Positions 24,578-33,825 of a stretch of 64,000 nt of DNA are shown in pieces (the first letter of the stretch is position 1; every line of letters starts with the position of its first letter). The stretch lies in NCBI RefSeq assembly GCF_030656345.1, contig NZ_JAUSNR010000026.1, forward strand, positions 186,001 through 250,000, given 5' to 3'. Below the pieces are notes generated by a model. That model saw nothing but the letters and a program-made list of their open reading frames with translations. It was not told where the DNA came from and did no database searches. Made by a program: the position numbers and the translations under genes. Origin of the DNA: Pseudotabrizicola sp. Its GTDB lineage: Bacteria; Pseudomonadota; Alphaproteobacteria; Rhodobacterales; Rhodobacteraceae.

Positions 24578-25294
24578 ATGTCGATCTGGATCCGCATTGC
24601 CGACGCGCTGTCTGCCCTTGCCGCTGGCGAAGGGTTGTCGGTGGTGTTCGACCGGCTGCGCGGCGTGCAGTCCACCCCGGAAAAGTCGGTCGCCTTCACC
24701 ATTGCCGTCATCGCTCTGGGGGCCAAGATGGCCAAGGCCGATGGCGAGGTGTCGCGCCATGAGGTTGCAACCTTCCGCCGGATCTTTGCGATCCCCGATG
24801 AAGAGGCCGCCAATGCCGCCCGCGTGTTCAATCTGGCGCGGCAGGATGTGGCGGGCTTTGATGCCTATGCCCGCAAGGTGGCAGCGATGTTCCGCCCCGA
24901 GGGGCAGGCCCTGTGCGCCGATGACCGCAACGTGCTGATCGACCTGCTGGAAGGGCTGTTCCACATTGCGATGGCGGATGGCGATTTTCACCCGGCGGAG
25001 GATGCGTTCCTGCGCGAGGTGGCCCGCATCTTTGGCCTCGACGACCGCTGCTACGCCACCATGCGGGCGCGCTTTGTCGAAGGCGCGCCGCGTGATCCCT
25101 ATGACGTGCTGGGCGTGACGCCCGATGCGCCGATGCCTGCGGTGCGCGCGGCGTGGCGGCAGGCGGTCAAGGACAGCCATCCCGACGCGATGATCGCGCG
25201 CGGCGTACCGGCCGAGGCGGTGAAGCTGGCCGAACGCCGCCTGATCGCGATCAACGCCGCCTGGGATGAGATTTCCGGGCAGCGGGCCGCCTGA
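24578..25294 (+). CDS. DjlA-like co-chaperone (TerB domain plus J domain)
   Basis: A 238-residue protein. Residues 35-150 are a helical TerB-like domain (FTIAVIALGAKMAKADGEVSRHEV and GLFHIAMADGDFHPAEDAFL, with repeated acidic A-DG motifs). Residues 168-235 are a J domain (DPYDVLGVTPDAPMPAVRAAW) with the HPD motif in KDSHPDAM that stimulates DnaK ATPase. This is the DjlA layout, but the N-terminal membrane anchor of E. coli DjlA is not evident, so it may be cytosolic. It abuts the next gene with a 1-bp overlap. Confidence 0.88.
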   Translation: MSIWIRIADALSALAAGEGLSVVFDRLRGVQSTPEKSVAFTIAVIALGAKMAKADGEVSRHEVATFRRIFAIPDEEAANAARVFNLARQDVAGFDAYARKVAAMFRPEGQALCADDRNVLIDLLEGLFHIAMADGDFHPAEDAFLREVARIFGLDDRCYATMRARFVEGAPRDPYDVLGVTPDAPMPAVRAAWRQAVKDSHPDAMIARGVPAEAVKLAERRLIAINAAWDEISGQRAA

Positions 25295-26334
25295 TGGCCC
25301 CGCCGGAACGGCTGCGCATCGCCACCTACAATGTCGAATGGTTCAACGCCCTGTTTGATGATGACGGGCGGCTGCTGGCCGATGCCGCCCCGTCCGCCCG
25401 CCACCAGATCAGCCGCGCCGTGCAGGCCGGTGCGCTGGGGATCGTGTTCACCGCGATGGACGCCGATGCGGTGATGGTGATCGAGGCCCCCGATACCGGG
25501 TCAAAACGCAGTTCTGCCCGCGCGCTGGAAAGTTTTGCCCGCGCTTACGGCCTGCGCACCAGCCGCGCCATCATGGGCTTCATGTCGGACACCGAGCAGG
25601 AGATCACGCTGCTTTATGATCCCGCCCGGCTGACCCCCCGGCATGATCCGGTGGGCAGGAAGGGCAGCCGGGATGCACCGCGCTTTGACGGCACCTTCCG
25701 CTATGACCTGAACGCCGACGCCGCCCCCGATCTGATCCGATTTTCCAAACCGCCGCTGGAACTGGCGGTGGAAACGGCGGGTGGGCGGGCGCTGCGGCTG
25801 ATCGGGGTGCACGCGAAATCCAAAGCCCCGCATGGCGCGCGCACGCCAGAAGAGATCACCCGCCTGTCGATCGAGAACCGCCGCAAGCAACTGGCCGAAT
25901 GCATCTGGCTGCGCGCCCGGGTCGAGCAGCATCTGGCGCGTGGCGATGACCTGCTGGTGATGGGCGATTTCAACGACGGGCCGGGTCTGGACGAGTTTGA
26001 AAAGCTGTTCGGTCATTCCGGGGTGGAAATCGTGCTGGGGGTCGATGTGCCGCCCGAGGCGCGGATGTATGACCCGCATGCCGCCATGGCGCGGGCGGGG
26101 CGGATGAACCTGACCCCAACCACCGCCCGGTTCTGGCTGAACCCGCAAAAACGCTATTTCGAGGCACTGCTGGATTTCATCATGGTCTCGCCCCGGCTGG
26201 CCGCCACCCACCCCGCCTGGCGGATCTGGCACCCATGGAACGATCCCGCCTGCCTGAACACGCCCGAGTTGCACGAGGCGCTGCTGCAGGCGTCAGACCA
26301 TTTCCCGGTGACGATTGACCTGACCCTGCCGTGA
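25294..26334 (+). CDS. Endonuclease/exonuclease/phosphatase family protein
   Basis: A 346-residue protein of the EEP (DNase I-like) superfamily. RIATYNVEWFNALFDDDG near residues 7-24 is the first catalytic strand with the conserved asparagine, GVHAKSKAPHG is the middle motif, LLVMGDFNDGPGLDEFEKLFG is the GDFN catalytic motif and the final SDHFPVTIDL carries the conserved SDH. Substrates in this superfamily include nucleic acids, phosphoinositides and sphingolipids, so the role is not assigned. No signal peptide is visible. Translation is probably coupled to the upstream DjlA-like gene. Confidence 0.87.
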   Translation: MAPPERLRIATYNVEWFNALFDDDGRLLADAAPSARHQISRAVQAGALGIVFTAMDADAVMVIEAPDTGSKRSSARALESFARAYGLRTSRAIMGFMSDTEQEITLLYDPARLTPRHDPVGRKGSRDAPRFDGTFRYDLNADAAPDLIRFSKPPLELAVETAGGRALRLIGVHAKSKAPHGARTPEEITRLSIENRRKQLAECIWLRARVEQHLARGDDLLVMGDFNDGPGLDEFEKLFGHSGVEIVLGVDVPPEARMYDPHAAMARAGRMNLTPTTARFWLNPQKRYFEALLDFIMVSPRLAATHPAWRIWHPWNDPACLNTPELHEALLQASDHFPVTIDLTLP

Positions 26335-26418
26335 AGCGTCAACCCGACCCGGAGGCCGGAGGCGGCTGGCCCTCAGACGTGATTTGCCAATCCCGGCGTC
26401 CGTTGGCATGATCTGCAC

Positions 26419-26802
26419 ATGAAACAGCTGGTCCTGACCCTCGCCTTGCCCCTTGCGCTGTTCGCGGCCCTGCCCCTGCCTGCGCAAACGCTGCCCGCTG
26501 AAACCTTGCCCGCACCGCAGGTTGAGGATGAAAAGGGCTTTGATCTGATGCAGGAAGGCGCAAAACTGCTGTTCCGCGGGTTGATGCGCGAGATGGAACC
26601 GGCGCTGAACGAAATGGGCAAAGCGCTGTCCGAGATGGAACCGGCGCTGCAAAACCTGATGGCGCTGATCGACGACATCCGCAATTACGACGCGCCGCGT
26701 GTGCTCGACAACGGCGATATCCTGATCCCGCGCCGCAAGGATGCGCCCAAACCCCTGCCGCCAACCCTGTTGCCGGACCCGCAGGGGGAAATCGAGCTGT
26801 AA
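26419..26802 (+). CDS. Small exported protein of unknown function
   Basis: A 127-residue protein with a clear signal peptide (MKQLVLTLALPLALFAALPLPAQ). The mature part has a helical central region (FDLMQEGAKLLFRGLMREME, with two similar segments EMEPALNEMGKALSEMEPAL) and a proline-rich basic tail (RRKDAPKPLPPTLLPDP). Similar proteins are common in Rhodobacterales and have sometimes been labelled AAA+ ATPase, but no Walker motif is visible, so that name is unsupported. The protein is probably periplasmic. The stop lies directly before palindromic element D. Confidence 0.72.
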   Translation: MKQLVLTLALPLALFAALPLPAQTLPAETLPAPQVEDEKGFDLMQEGAKLLFRGLMREMEPALNEMGKALSEMEPALQNLMALIDDIRNYDAPRVLDNGDILIPRRKDAPKPLPPTLLPDPQGEIEL

Positions 26803-26804
26803 GA

Positions 26805-26913
26805 GGGGGGCCAGCCCCCCGGCTTCGCCTCCCCCCGGAGTATTTCTGAAAGATGCAAATCAGGGGACCGACCCGTTGATTGCACCTTTCTGAAATACTC
26901 CCGCGCGGAGCGC
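26805..26913. repeat. Dispersed palindromic element, copy D (full, with GC-rich flanks)
   Basis: Core arms at 26838-26858 and 26880-26900 are inverted repeats matching at 19 of 21 positions. The outer parts are identical to copy B (41 nt on the left, 21 nt on the right), but the inner arm reads CTGAAAGATGCAA instead of TTGTCAAGATGAA, and the opposite arm has changed with it so pairing is kept. It lies between convergent genes (exported protein and scpA), as a bidirectional terminator would. Confidence 0.88.
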
Positions 26914-26947
26914 TCCCCCGGCCCGACCGGCGCGCGCGCGTGCCGCA

Positions 26948-29077
26948 TCAGCGCCGGGTCTGGCGGATCAGGTTCAGGATATCCTTGGCGGCACTGGGAA
27001 TATTGGTCCCCGGGCCGAAGATCGCCTTGACGCCGTTGTCATACAGGAACTGGTAATCCTGCTGCGGGATCACGCCGCCGCAGATCACCAGAATATCACC
27101 CGCCCCGGCCGCGTTCAGTGCCTGCACCAGCTTGGGCGCAAGCGTCTTGTGACCGGCGGCCTGTGACGAGATGCCGATGACATGCACGTCATTGTCGACG
27201 GCATCCTGCGCCGCCTCTTCCGGGGTCTGGAACAGGGGGCCGACGTCGACGTCAAAGCCGATATCGGCAAAGGCGGTGGCGATGACTTTCGCCCCCCGGT
27301 CATGGCCATCCTGCCCCATCTTCACCACCAGCATGCGCGGGCGGCGGCCTTCCTCGGCGGCAAAGGCCTCGACATCGGCCTGAATGGCCTCAAACCCCGC
27401 GTCGCCCTCATAGGCGGCACCGTAAACCCCGGCGAGGGTTTTGACCTCTGCCCGGTGGCGGCCGAAGATCTTTTCCATGGCGTCCGAAATCTCCCCTACG
27501 GTGGCCCGGGCGCGGGCCGCGGTGACGGCAGCGTCGAGCAGGTTGCCGCCTTCGCCGGCGCGGCGGGTCAGCTCGGCAAGGGCCGCCTGACAGGCGGCTT
27601 CATCCCGGGCGGCGCGGGTGGCTTTCAGCCGGGCGATCTGGCTTTCGCGCACAGCGACGTTGTCGATATCGAGGATATCAATCGCGTCTTCGGTGGCCTT
27701 GCGGTATTTGTTGACGCCGACGATCACATCCTCGGCCCGGTCAATCGCGGCCTGACGGCGGGCGGCGGATTCCTCGATCCGCAGCTTGGGCATGCCGGTG
27801 GCGACCGCTTTGGTCATGCCGCCCATGGCCTCGACCTCTTCGATCAGCTTCCACGCCTCTTCCGCCAGCTGATGCGTCAGGGTTTCGACATAATAGCTGC
27901 CAGCCAGCGGATCGACGACATGGGTGATGCCGGTTTCTTCCTGCAAGATCAGCTGGGTGTTACGGGCAATGCGGGCCGAAAATTCGGTGGGCAAAGCAAT
28001 CGCCTCATCCAGCGCATTGGTGTGCAGGCTTTGAGTGCCGCCCAGCACCGCCGACATCGCCTCATACGCCGTGCGGATCACATTGTTGTAGGGGTCGGCC
28101 TCTTGCAAAGACACGCCCGAGGTCTGGCAATGGGTGCGCAGCATGAGCGAAACCGGGTTCTTTGGCGCAAATTCCGACATGATCCGGTGCCACAGCAACC
28201 GGGCGGCGCGCAGTTTGGCGGCCTCCATAAAGAAGTTCATGCCGATGGCGAAAAAGAACGACAGCCTTCCGGCAAAGGCATCCACATCCATGCCGCGCGC
28301 AATCGCGGTGCGCACGTATTCACGCCCATCCGCCAGCGTGAAAGCCAGTTCCTGCATCAGATTGGCCCCGGCTTCCTGCATATGGTAGCCGGAAATCGAG
28401 ATCGAGTTGAACTTCGGCATCTGCGCGGACGTGTATTCGATGATGTCCGCGATGATCCGCATCGAGGGTTCCGGCGGGTAGACATAGGTGTTGCGGACCA
28501 TGAATTCCTTCAGAATATCATTCTGAATGGTGCCCGACAGCAGGCTGCGGTCCACACCCTGCTCTTCCCCGGTCACGATGAAGCTGGCCAGAATAGGGAT
28601 CACTGCACCGTTCATCGTCATGGAAACGCTGACCTTTTCCAGCGGGATGCCGTCGAACAGGATCTTCATGTCCTCTACGCTGTCAATCGCCACGCCCGCC
28701 TTGCCGACATCGCCCACCACACGCGGGTGGTCGGAATCGTAGCCCCGGTGCGTGGCCAGGTCGAAGGCGACCGAAACGCCCTGCTGCCCGGCAGCAAGCG
28801 CCTTGCGGTAGAAGTTGTTCGACTCTTCCGCCGTGGAAAAGCCTGCGTATTGCCGGATGGTCCAGGGGCGGCCCGCGTACATCGTGGCCTTCACCCCGCG
28901 GGTGAACGGTGCAGCCCCCGGCACACCACCCATATGCGGCAGGTTGGCCGTGTCTTCGGCGGTATACAGCGGCTTGACCGGAATGCCTTCCAGCGTGTTC
29001 CAGATCAGGCTTTCGGGGTCTTTGCCCTTGAGCTCTTTGGTGGCGAGGGCAGCCCAGTGGTTCAGCGCGTCGGTCAT
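26948..29077 (-). CDS. scpA: Methylmalonyl-CoA mutase
   Basis: A 709-residue adenosylcobalamin enzyme converting methylmalonyl-CoA to succinyl-CoA, the last step of propionyl-CoA assimilation. The N-terminal catalytic barrel shows [20 protein letters not shown] and [30 protein letters not shown]. The C-terminal B12 domain has [21 protein letters not shown], containing the DxHxxG cobalamin-ligand motif (DGHDRG). The single long chain corresponds to the large subunit or homodimeric type. GGAG lies before the ATG at 29077, and the 27 extra in-frame upstream codons are not family-like. It belongs with pccA and pccB further upstream on the same strand. Confidence 0.96.
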   Translation of the reverse strand: MTDALNHWAALATKELKGKDPESLIWNTLEGIPVKPLYTAEDTANLPHMGGVPGAAPFTRGVKATMYAGRPWTIRQYAGFSTAEESNNFYRKALAAGQQGVSVAFDLATHRGYDSDHPRVVGDVGKAGVAIDSVEDMKILFDGIPLEKVSVSMTMNGAVIPILASFIVTGEEQGVDRSLLSGTIQNDILKEFMVRNTYVYPPEPSMRIIADIIEYTSAQMPKFNSISISGYHMQEAGANLMQELAFTLADGREYVRTAIARGMDVDAFAGRLSFFFAIGMNFFMEAAKLRAARLLWHRIMSEFAPKNPVSLMLRTHCQTSGVSLQEADPYNNVIRTAYEAMSAVLGGTQSLHTNALDEAIALPTEFSARIARNTQLILQEETGITHVVDPLAGSYYVETLTHQLAEEAWKLIEEVEAMGGMTKAVATGMPKLRIEESAARRQAAIDRAEDVIVGVNKYRKATEDAIDILDIDNVAVRESQIARLKATRAARDEAACQAALAELTRRAGEGGNLLDAAVTAARARATVGEISDAMEKIFGRHRAEVKTLAGVYGAAYEGDAGFEAIQADVEAFAAEEGRRPRMLVVKMGQDGHDRGAKVIATAFADIGFDVDVGPLFQTPEEAAQDAVDNDVHVIGISSQAAGHKTLAPKLVQALNAAGAGDILVICGGVIPQQDYQFLYDNGVKAIFGPGTNIPSAAKDILNLIRQTRR

Positions 29078-29170
29078 CTGTGTTCTCCGTCCGATCTTGG
29101 CATCTGCTTGTGGCTTCTGCTCTTGGGTTTCCGGTCGCGCCGCCCTATGTTCAGACATATGGGGAAATGC

Positions 29171-29671
29171 ATGAAACCGCTTTATACTCTTGGTCTTGCA
29201 GCACTGCTGCCACTGGTCGCCTTTGCACAGGAGGCGGGGGCGCTTGATCCGTCAGTTCAGGTTGAGGTGGTCGTCGAGGCTGAGGTGGTGGCGGAGCCGG
29301 TGCCCTATGGCCCGCGCAACGCTGCGGATGTGGTTTTTGCCGATCTTTTGTACGAACAACGCCCGGTGGTGGTGTTCGGCGACAGCCCCGAGGACCCGAA
29401 TTTCCTGCGCCAGATGGAGCTGTTGATGCGCGATCTGCCGGCGCTGGAACAGCGCGACGTGGCGCTGATCATCGACACCGACCCCGAGGCGCGGGGCGAC
29501 TGGCGGATGCGCCTGCGCCCGCGCGGGTTTTCCTTGGTGCTGATGGACAAGGATCTGCGCCCGGTGATCCGCAAACCCCTGCCTTGGGAGGTGCGCGAAA
29601 TCGTCGCGGCGATTGACAAGTTCCCGCTGCGCCGGCAGGAAATGCTGGAGCGCAGCCCGGCCGGTCGATAG
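29171..29671 (+). CDS. DUF4174 exported protein
   Basis: A 166-residue protein with a signal peptide ([20 protein letters not shown]) and a Val/Glu-rich linker ([16 protein letters not shown]). The domain [20 protein letters not shown]...[16 protein letters not shown]...[11 protein letters not shown] resembles a thioredoxin-like fold without the CxxC pair, as in DUF4174. GGGGAAA at 29161-29167 precedes the ATG at 29171. It is the only plus-strand gene within the propionyl-CoA locus, divergent from scpA and convergent with pccA. Function unknown. Confidence 0.82.
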   Translation: MKPLYTLGLAALLPLVAFAQEAGALDPSVQVEVVVEAEVVAEPVPYGPRNAADVVFADLLYEQRPVVVFGDSPEDPNFLRQMELLMRDLPALEQRDVALIIDTDPEARGDWRMRLRPRGFSLVLMDKDLRPVIRKPLPWEVREIVAAIDKFPLRRQEMLERSPAGR

Positions 29672-29700
29672 ATCCGGCTGTCGCTGTCGGGCGGCGGGCA

Positions 29701-31701
29701 TCATTCAAACTCCATGATGATCTCGTCCACCTTCAGGCTGGCCCCTGTGCTGGCGGTGATCTTCTTGACCACACCCTTGCGTTCGGCTTTGAGGATGTTT
29801 TCCATCTTCATCGCCTCGACCGTGGCGAGAGGCTGGCCTTCCTGCACCTCATCGCCTTCGGCCACGGTGATCGAAACGATCAGGCCGGGCATCGGGCAGA
29901 GCAGGAATTTTGAGGTGTCGGGCGGCAGTTTCTCCGGCATCAGGGCATAAAGCTCGGCCTGACGCGGCGATTGCACCAGCACCTTGAGATCGGCCCCGCG
30001 CAGCCGGATGCGGAAGCCCATCGGGATTTTGGTGGATTTCAGCACCATCAGCGTTCCGTCGACCGTCAGTCGCGCAAGGCTTTCGCCCGGGGTCCAGTCG
30101 GACTGAACGCGCATCTGTTCGCCATCCTCAAAGGTGACGGTCGATCCGGTCTTGTCGGCGGCGATGGTGACGCGGTGCTGGCTGCCTTGCAGGCTGACCA
30201 CCCAGGCATCGCCGACACGGCGCTGGTGATTGTCCATCGTGCCGGAAATGCGGGTGCGCCGTATTTCGGCGACGCGGTTCATCGCGGCACTGGCGGCGGC
30301 GACACGGCGCAGGGTCTGCGCATCAAGCGTGGTGCCGTGGAAGCCGTCGGGGAATTCTTCGGCGATGAAGGCGGTGGTGATGTTGCCAGAGGCAAAGCGC
30401 GGGTGGTCCATCACCGCCGAGCAGAACGGCAGGTTGTGGCCGATGCCTTCCACCTCGAATGTGTCGAGCGCCAGCCGCATTTCGTTGATGGCGTCGGCGC
30501 GGGTCGGGCCCCAGGTGCAGAGCTTGGCGATCATCGGGTCGTAGAACATGCTGATCTCGCCGCCTTCAAACACGCCGGTGTCATTGCGCACGATGCCGGT
30601 GGCGGTCGGCCCCTCGACCGGGGGGCGATAGCGGGTCAGCCGACCGATGGAGGGCAGGAAGTTGCGGTAGGGATCTTCGGCATAAAGCCGCGATTCCATC
30701 GCCCAGCCGTTGATTTTCAGGTCTTCCTGCCTGAACGGCAGTGGCTCGCCCGCTGCGACGCGGATCATCTGTTCAACCAGATCGACGCCTGTGATCAGTT
30801 CCGTCACCGGATGCTCGACCTGCAGGCGGGTGTTCATTTCAAGGAAAAAGAAGTTGCGCTCCCCATCAACGATGAACTCAACGGTGCCCGCCGAGGTGTA
30901 GCCGACGGCGCGGGCAAGCGCACAGGCCTGTTCGCCCATGGCCTTCCGGGTGGCGGCGTCAAGAAACGGCGACGGGGCCTCTTCGATGACTTTCTGGTTG
31001 CGGCGCTGAATGCTGCATTCGCGTTCGTGCAGATAGACAGTATTGCCATGCTGGTCAGCGAGCACCTGAATTTCGATGTGGCGCGGCTGGGTCACGAATT
31101 TTTCGATGAAAATCCGGTCATCGCCAAAGCTGCTGGCGGCCTCGTTCTTCGAGGACTGGAAGCCTTCGCGCACTTCCGACTCGGACCATGCGATGCGCAT
31201 GCCCTTGCCGCCGCCGCCCGCTGACGCCTTGATCATCACCGGATAGCCGATTTCGCCGCTGATCCTGATCGCTTCATCCCCATCCGCGATCAGGCCCATG
31301 TAGCCGGGAACGGTGGAAACCCCTGCCTCCATTGCCAGTTTCTTCGAGGTGATCTTGTCGCCCATGGCCTCAATCGCCGGGGATGGCGGGCCGATGAAGA
31401 CCACGCCGATCTGTTCAAGGGCGGCGGCAAAGGCCTTGTTTTCCGACAGGAATCCGTAACCCGGATGCACAGCCTCGGCCCCGGTCTGGCGCACGGCGTC
31501 GAGGATCTTGTCGATCACGATATAGGACTGGTTGGCGGGTGACGGGCCAATGTGCACCGCTTCATCCGCCATGCGGACGTGCAGCGCGTTGCGGTCGGCG
31601 TCGGAATAGACGGCAACCGTCTTGATTCCCATTTTGCGGGCGGATTTGATCACCCGGCAGGCGATTTCGCCCCGGTTGGCAATCAGGATTTTCTTGAACA
31701 T
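29701..31701 (-). CDS. pccA: Propionyl-CoA carboxylase alpha (biotin) subunit
   Basis: A 666-residue subunit that carboxylates its own biotin and feeds the PccB carboxyltransferase. MFKKILIANRGEIACRVIKSA opens the biotin carboxylase domain, KASAGGGGKGMRI is the ATP-grasp glycine loop, and HPVTELITGVDLVEQMI belongs to the active site. The C-terminal biotinyl domain has the biotinylation motif VEAMKMEN about 35 residues from the end. The spacing and central BT-like region (residues 450-590) fit PccA rather than the shorter AccC. It is encoded between pccB and scpA on the same strand. Confidence 0.95.
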   Translation of the reverse strand: MFKKILIANRGEIACRVIKSARKMGIKTVAVYSDADRNALHVRMADEAVHIGPSPANQSYIVIDKILDAVRQTGAEAVHPGYGFLSENKAFAAALEQIGVVFIGPPSPAIEAMGDKITSKKLAMEAGVSTVPGYMGLIADGDEAIRISGEIGYPVMIKASAGGGGKGMRIAWSESEVREGFQSSKNEAASSFGDDRIFIEKFVTQPRHIEIQVLADQHGNTVYLHERECSIQRRNQKVIEEAPSPFLDAATRKAMGEQACALARAVGYTSAGTVEFIVDGERNFFFLEMNTRLQVEHPVTELITGVDLVEQMIRVAAGEPLPFRQEDLKINGWAMESRLYAEDPYRNFLPSIGRLTRYRPPVEGPTATGIVRNDTGVFEGGEISMFYDPMIAKLCTWGPTRADAINEMRLALDTFEVEGIGHNLPFCSAVMDHPRFASGNITTAFIAEEFPDGFHGTTLDAQTLRRVAAASAAMNRVAEIRRTRISGTMDNHQRRVGDAWVVSLQGSQHRVTIAADKTGSTVTFEDGEQMRVQSDWTPGESLARLTVDGTLMVLKSTKIPMGFRIRLRGADLKVLVQSPRQAELYALMPEKLPPDTSKFLLCPMPGLIVSITVAEGDEVQEGQPLATVEAMKMENILKAERKGVVKKITASTGASLKVDEIIMEFE

Positions 31702-31752
31702 CGGCTCTCTCTCCCCTCGGGCAGGGCCGGGCCGGACCTTGCGCCGCAAATG

Positions 31753-31787
31753 AAAAGGGCCCTCCAGCCGATATGGCTGGAAGACCC
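31753..31787 (-). terminator. Intrinsic terminator after the 81-aa lipoprotein gene
   Basis: On the minus strand a 13-bp stem including G-U pairs (GGGTCTTCCAGCC with GGCTGGAGGGCCC, 31757-31787) with a 5-nt loop is followed by TTTTC. It sits 50 bp beyond the lipoprotein stop and 52 bp before pccA, so pccA probably has its own promoter or relies on read-through. Confidence 0.8.
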
Positions 31788-31836
31788 CGTTTTCGAATGA
31801 TCTGTATTCAACCCGCGCCGCGATGCGGCGGGCAGG

Positions 31837-32082
31837 TCAGTAGCAGTTGTTGGTGCCCGGGATGATGCACGAGCCGCCGCCCGCAACAGCGCCGATAAGC
31901 GCACCTTGCGTGCGTGAGCCGCCGGTTGCGCCTGCGACGAGCGCGCCGGTTGCGGCTCCGCCAACGGTGCGCACAGCCGCGCTGTTGAGCGGCGATGAAT
32001 TGCCATAGCCGCCACCCTGCTGGACGCAGCCAGCAAGCGAGAGGGCAAGAAGAGATGCGATGATTGTGTGTTTCGTGACCAT
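31837..32082 (-). CDS. Small glycine-zipper lipoprotein (81 aa)
   Basis: An 81-residue protein starting MVTKHTIIASLLALSLAGC, a lipoprotein signal with lipobox LAGC. The mature part is rich in Gly and Ala with a glycine-zipper pattern (GGAATGALVAGATGGSRTQG and ALIGAVAGGGSC) and ends GTNNCY. Two C-terminal cysteines may form a disulphide. It is probably anchored in an envelope membrane; the function is unknown. It resembles the 82-aa lipoprotein at 59549-59797 in size, lipobox, GALIGA motif and cysteine-ended tail. It is followed by a strong terminator and so forms its own transcription unit. Confidence 0.78.
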   Translation of the reverse strand: MVTKHTIIASLLALSLAGCVQQGGGYGNSSPLNSAAVRTVGGAATGALVAGATGGSRTQGALIGAVAGGGSCIIPGTNNCY

Positions 32083-32401
32083 TTTTGACTGCCTCGTGTC
32101 AGGGTTTTTATTAACGCTGACTCTACTCCATCCATGGCCATGGAAAAGGGGAATTTTTTGTGACCCGCGCCATAGGCGAGGCTTTGCCGCCCACAAAAGG
32201 ACGGCCCGGCCCTGAAGAGACCGGACCGCAAGGGGAAAGAAAGGGTCGTCATGTGGAGACCGGCGTGGGGATGAGGAGTCCGCGCCGGATAAGGGAGAGG
32301 ATGAGGATTGTGCGCGTTGAAATCAAACGCAATTCCGCCGCCTGCGCTGTGATGCGCGGGCCTTTGCCACAGCGGCGAAAGGATCGGCGGAACGGCGCGC
32401 A
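32083..32401. other. 319-bp intergenic region
   Basis: It lies between the 81-aa lipoprotein (minus, starting at 32082) and the stop of the next upstream minus-strand gene. I see no supported ORF. The part nearest the lipoprotein is AT-richer (TTTTTATTAACG near 32103-32114), where its promoter probably lies. The middle contains a purine-rich stretch (about 32270-32310). No hairpin with a T-run was found. Confidence 0.6.
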
Positions 32402-32800
32402 TCAATCGTCATCCCCGTCATCGGTGTCGTCCCAGATCACTTCTTCGGCATCCGCCGCGAAGACCGCCGGAAACGACACCTGCGCGATCTTCACGTTGAC
32501 GCGCAGCAGCGCGTCATAGCTTTCGGGATCGAACGGATCTTCGGCGGGAATGACCTCGCGCCCGAACAGCCATGACAGACGGCCGGCATCCAGATTGCCC
32601 CGCTCGAACGGCTCTTCGCCAAAGCACTGCCAGAGGGCAGCCAGAAAGCCCTCGTCGGCCTTGCGGTCGGCCTGCTTGCGGTCGCGGTAGCGTTCGCGCT
32701 TGATGATTTTGGCCGGGCCGTCCTTTTTGTTGGCGCGGCGGATGGTGAATTGAAAATCGGTGCCCGGAAGGCGGCCGGGAAAGCCGCGATGTTTCAGCAT
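32402..32800 (-). CDS. Conserved hypothetical protein, acidic C-terminus
   Basis: A 132-residue protein starting MLKHRGFPGRLPGTDFQFTI, followed by a basic segment (IIKRERYRDRKQADRKADEG), a central helical segment with FGEEPFERGNLDAGRLSWLFG, and a very acidic tail (EEVIWDDTDDGDDD). No signal peptide or membrane segment is seen. I do not recognise a named domain; it seems confined to Rhodobacterales from memory. It sits inside the pccB-pccA interval on the same strand. The start at 32800 is preferred over the frame opening at 32842 because the upstream 14 residues do not look family-like. Confidence 0.65.
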   Translation of the reverse strand: MLKHRGFPGRLPGTDFQFTIRRANKKDGPAKIIKRERYRDRKQADRKADEGFLAALWQCFGEEPFERGNLDAGRLSWLFGREVIPAEDPFDPESYDALLRVNVKIAQVSFPAVFAADAEEVIWDDTDDGDDD

Positions 32801-33028
32801 GATGTGCCCCCTGTGGATGGATGGGCACAGCCATAGGCGCATGCGGGCAGAACGCCAAGGGGCGCTGCCGGAAACAGCCGGGGGTCGGTCAGCGAATGTT
32901 GGGGAAAAACGGCGGCTGCGACGGGGCGCGGCAGACCGGACCGGGATGCGCCGTGGCGCGGGCCGATGGGTCGGGTGGTGGATTGGGCGGGTCTGACCAG
33001 AGAGTCCCCGGCAGCCCGCCCGACCGGA

Positions 33029-33166
33029 TTATTTGTATTTGCCGGTGTAGACTGGCTCGGACGAAACCGGCTGGTCAACATAAACGACTTCAGACTGCTT
33101 GGGTGCGCAGGCAGCCGCAAAGGCCACAACACACAGCGCCAGGATAGTTTTCGTGCTCTTCGACAT
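33029..33166 (-). CDS. Very small lipoprotein (45 aa)
   Basis: The frame MSKSTKTILALCVVAFAAAC is a complete lipoprotein signal with lipobox AAAC at residues 17-20, followed by only 25 mature residues ending PVSSEPVYTGKYK. AGGAG at 33171-33175 lies a few bases before the ATG, which supports translation despite the short length. Short envelope lipoproteins of this type, with the YTGKYK end, are common in Rhodobacterales; the function is unknown. It is encoded between pccB and pccA on the same strand. Confidence 0.72.
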   Translation of the reverse strand: MSKSTKTILALCVVAFAAACAPKQSEVVYVDQPVSSEPVYTGKYK

Positions 33167-33377
33167 CCTCGTCTCCTATATTCTTGGAAGGTTGCATCGG
33201 GACATCCGATAGCACACCCTTCATCTGAGGCAAAGGCCGCTTGGGACCGGCCTGCGAGAACTGTAGCGGATTGCCGCCATGTTTGACATGGGGTCCGCGC
33301 CAAGTTTGGTGCCTGTGACTCTGCTACATCAGCAGGCAGGGCGTACAGGGGGGCGACAACTACATCTTGGGGATACA

Positions 33378-33755
33378 TCAGAAGATCTCCCATATGCAGT
33401 GGCCGTCCTGATGGGTGAAGGATTCGAAAAACTGCGTCGCCTCGGGGGCGCTTTCGCCAAATGGCAGCGCCTGATCGGCCAGCGAGATGATGATCTGCGT
33501 CGGCTGCGGGCCAAATTCGCTCAGCCGTGGGAGGGCATAGGTCTCACACAGATGGGCAATGTCCTCTGCCGCCGATTCATAGGGCACGGTACCGCCATCG
33601 CGGGCGATCTGCGGCGCGACGAAGCGGAAGCGCACGGCCAGCCCTTCCGGGCCGGGGGCGTTCCAGATCACATCCTGCAACACCACCGGCTGGCCCGAGG
33701 GCACCTCGATCAGCTCCGGCTCACCGGACGTTGGGGGGGTGAACGGGTCAGTCAT
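33378..33755 (-). CDS. DUF6497-like conserved protein
   Basis: A 125-residue protein. The segments IEVPSGQPVVLQDVIWNAPG, GLAVRFRFVAPQIARDGGTV, ALPRLSEFGPQPTQIIISLA and the C-terminal ATQFFESFTHQDGHCIWEIF match, from memory, a Rhodobacterales family catalogued as DUF6497. The molecular function is unknown. The frame extends to a GTG at 33806, but the ATG at 33755 (MTDPFTPP) has a purine-rich GGCGGGG upstream and is preferred. It lies directly downstream of pccB (70 bp) and may be co-transcribed with it. Confidence 0.7.
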   Translation of the reverse strand: MTDPFTPPTSGEPELIEVPSGQPVVLQDVIWNAPGPEGLAVRFRFVAPQIARDGGTVPYESAAEDIAHLCETYALPRLSEFGPQPTQIIISLADQALPFGESAPEATQFFESFTHQDGHCIWEIF

Positions 33756-33825
33756 GACTGCCCCGCCCTGCCGGATTTTGCCGATTGATGTTTGCCACTG
33801 GTCCACCCCTTTTGTCCTGTCGTGA

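Noticed and set aside
26419..26802. An ATPase function for the small exported protein
   Set aside because: Similar proteins are sometimes named AAA+ ATPase, but this 127-residue sequence has no Walker A or B motif and carries a signal peptide.
27182..29671. An 829-codon plus-strand frame antisense to scpA that continues into the DUF4174 gene
   Set aside because: The scpA strand has unmistakable family motifs; only the last 166 codons (from 29171) form a protein with signal peptide and Shine-Dalgarno.
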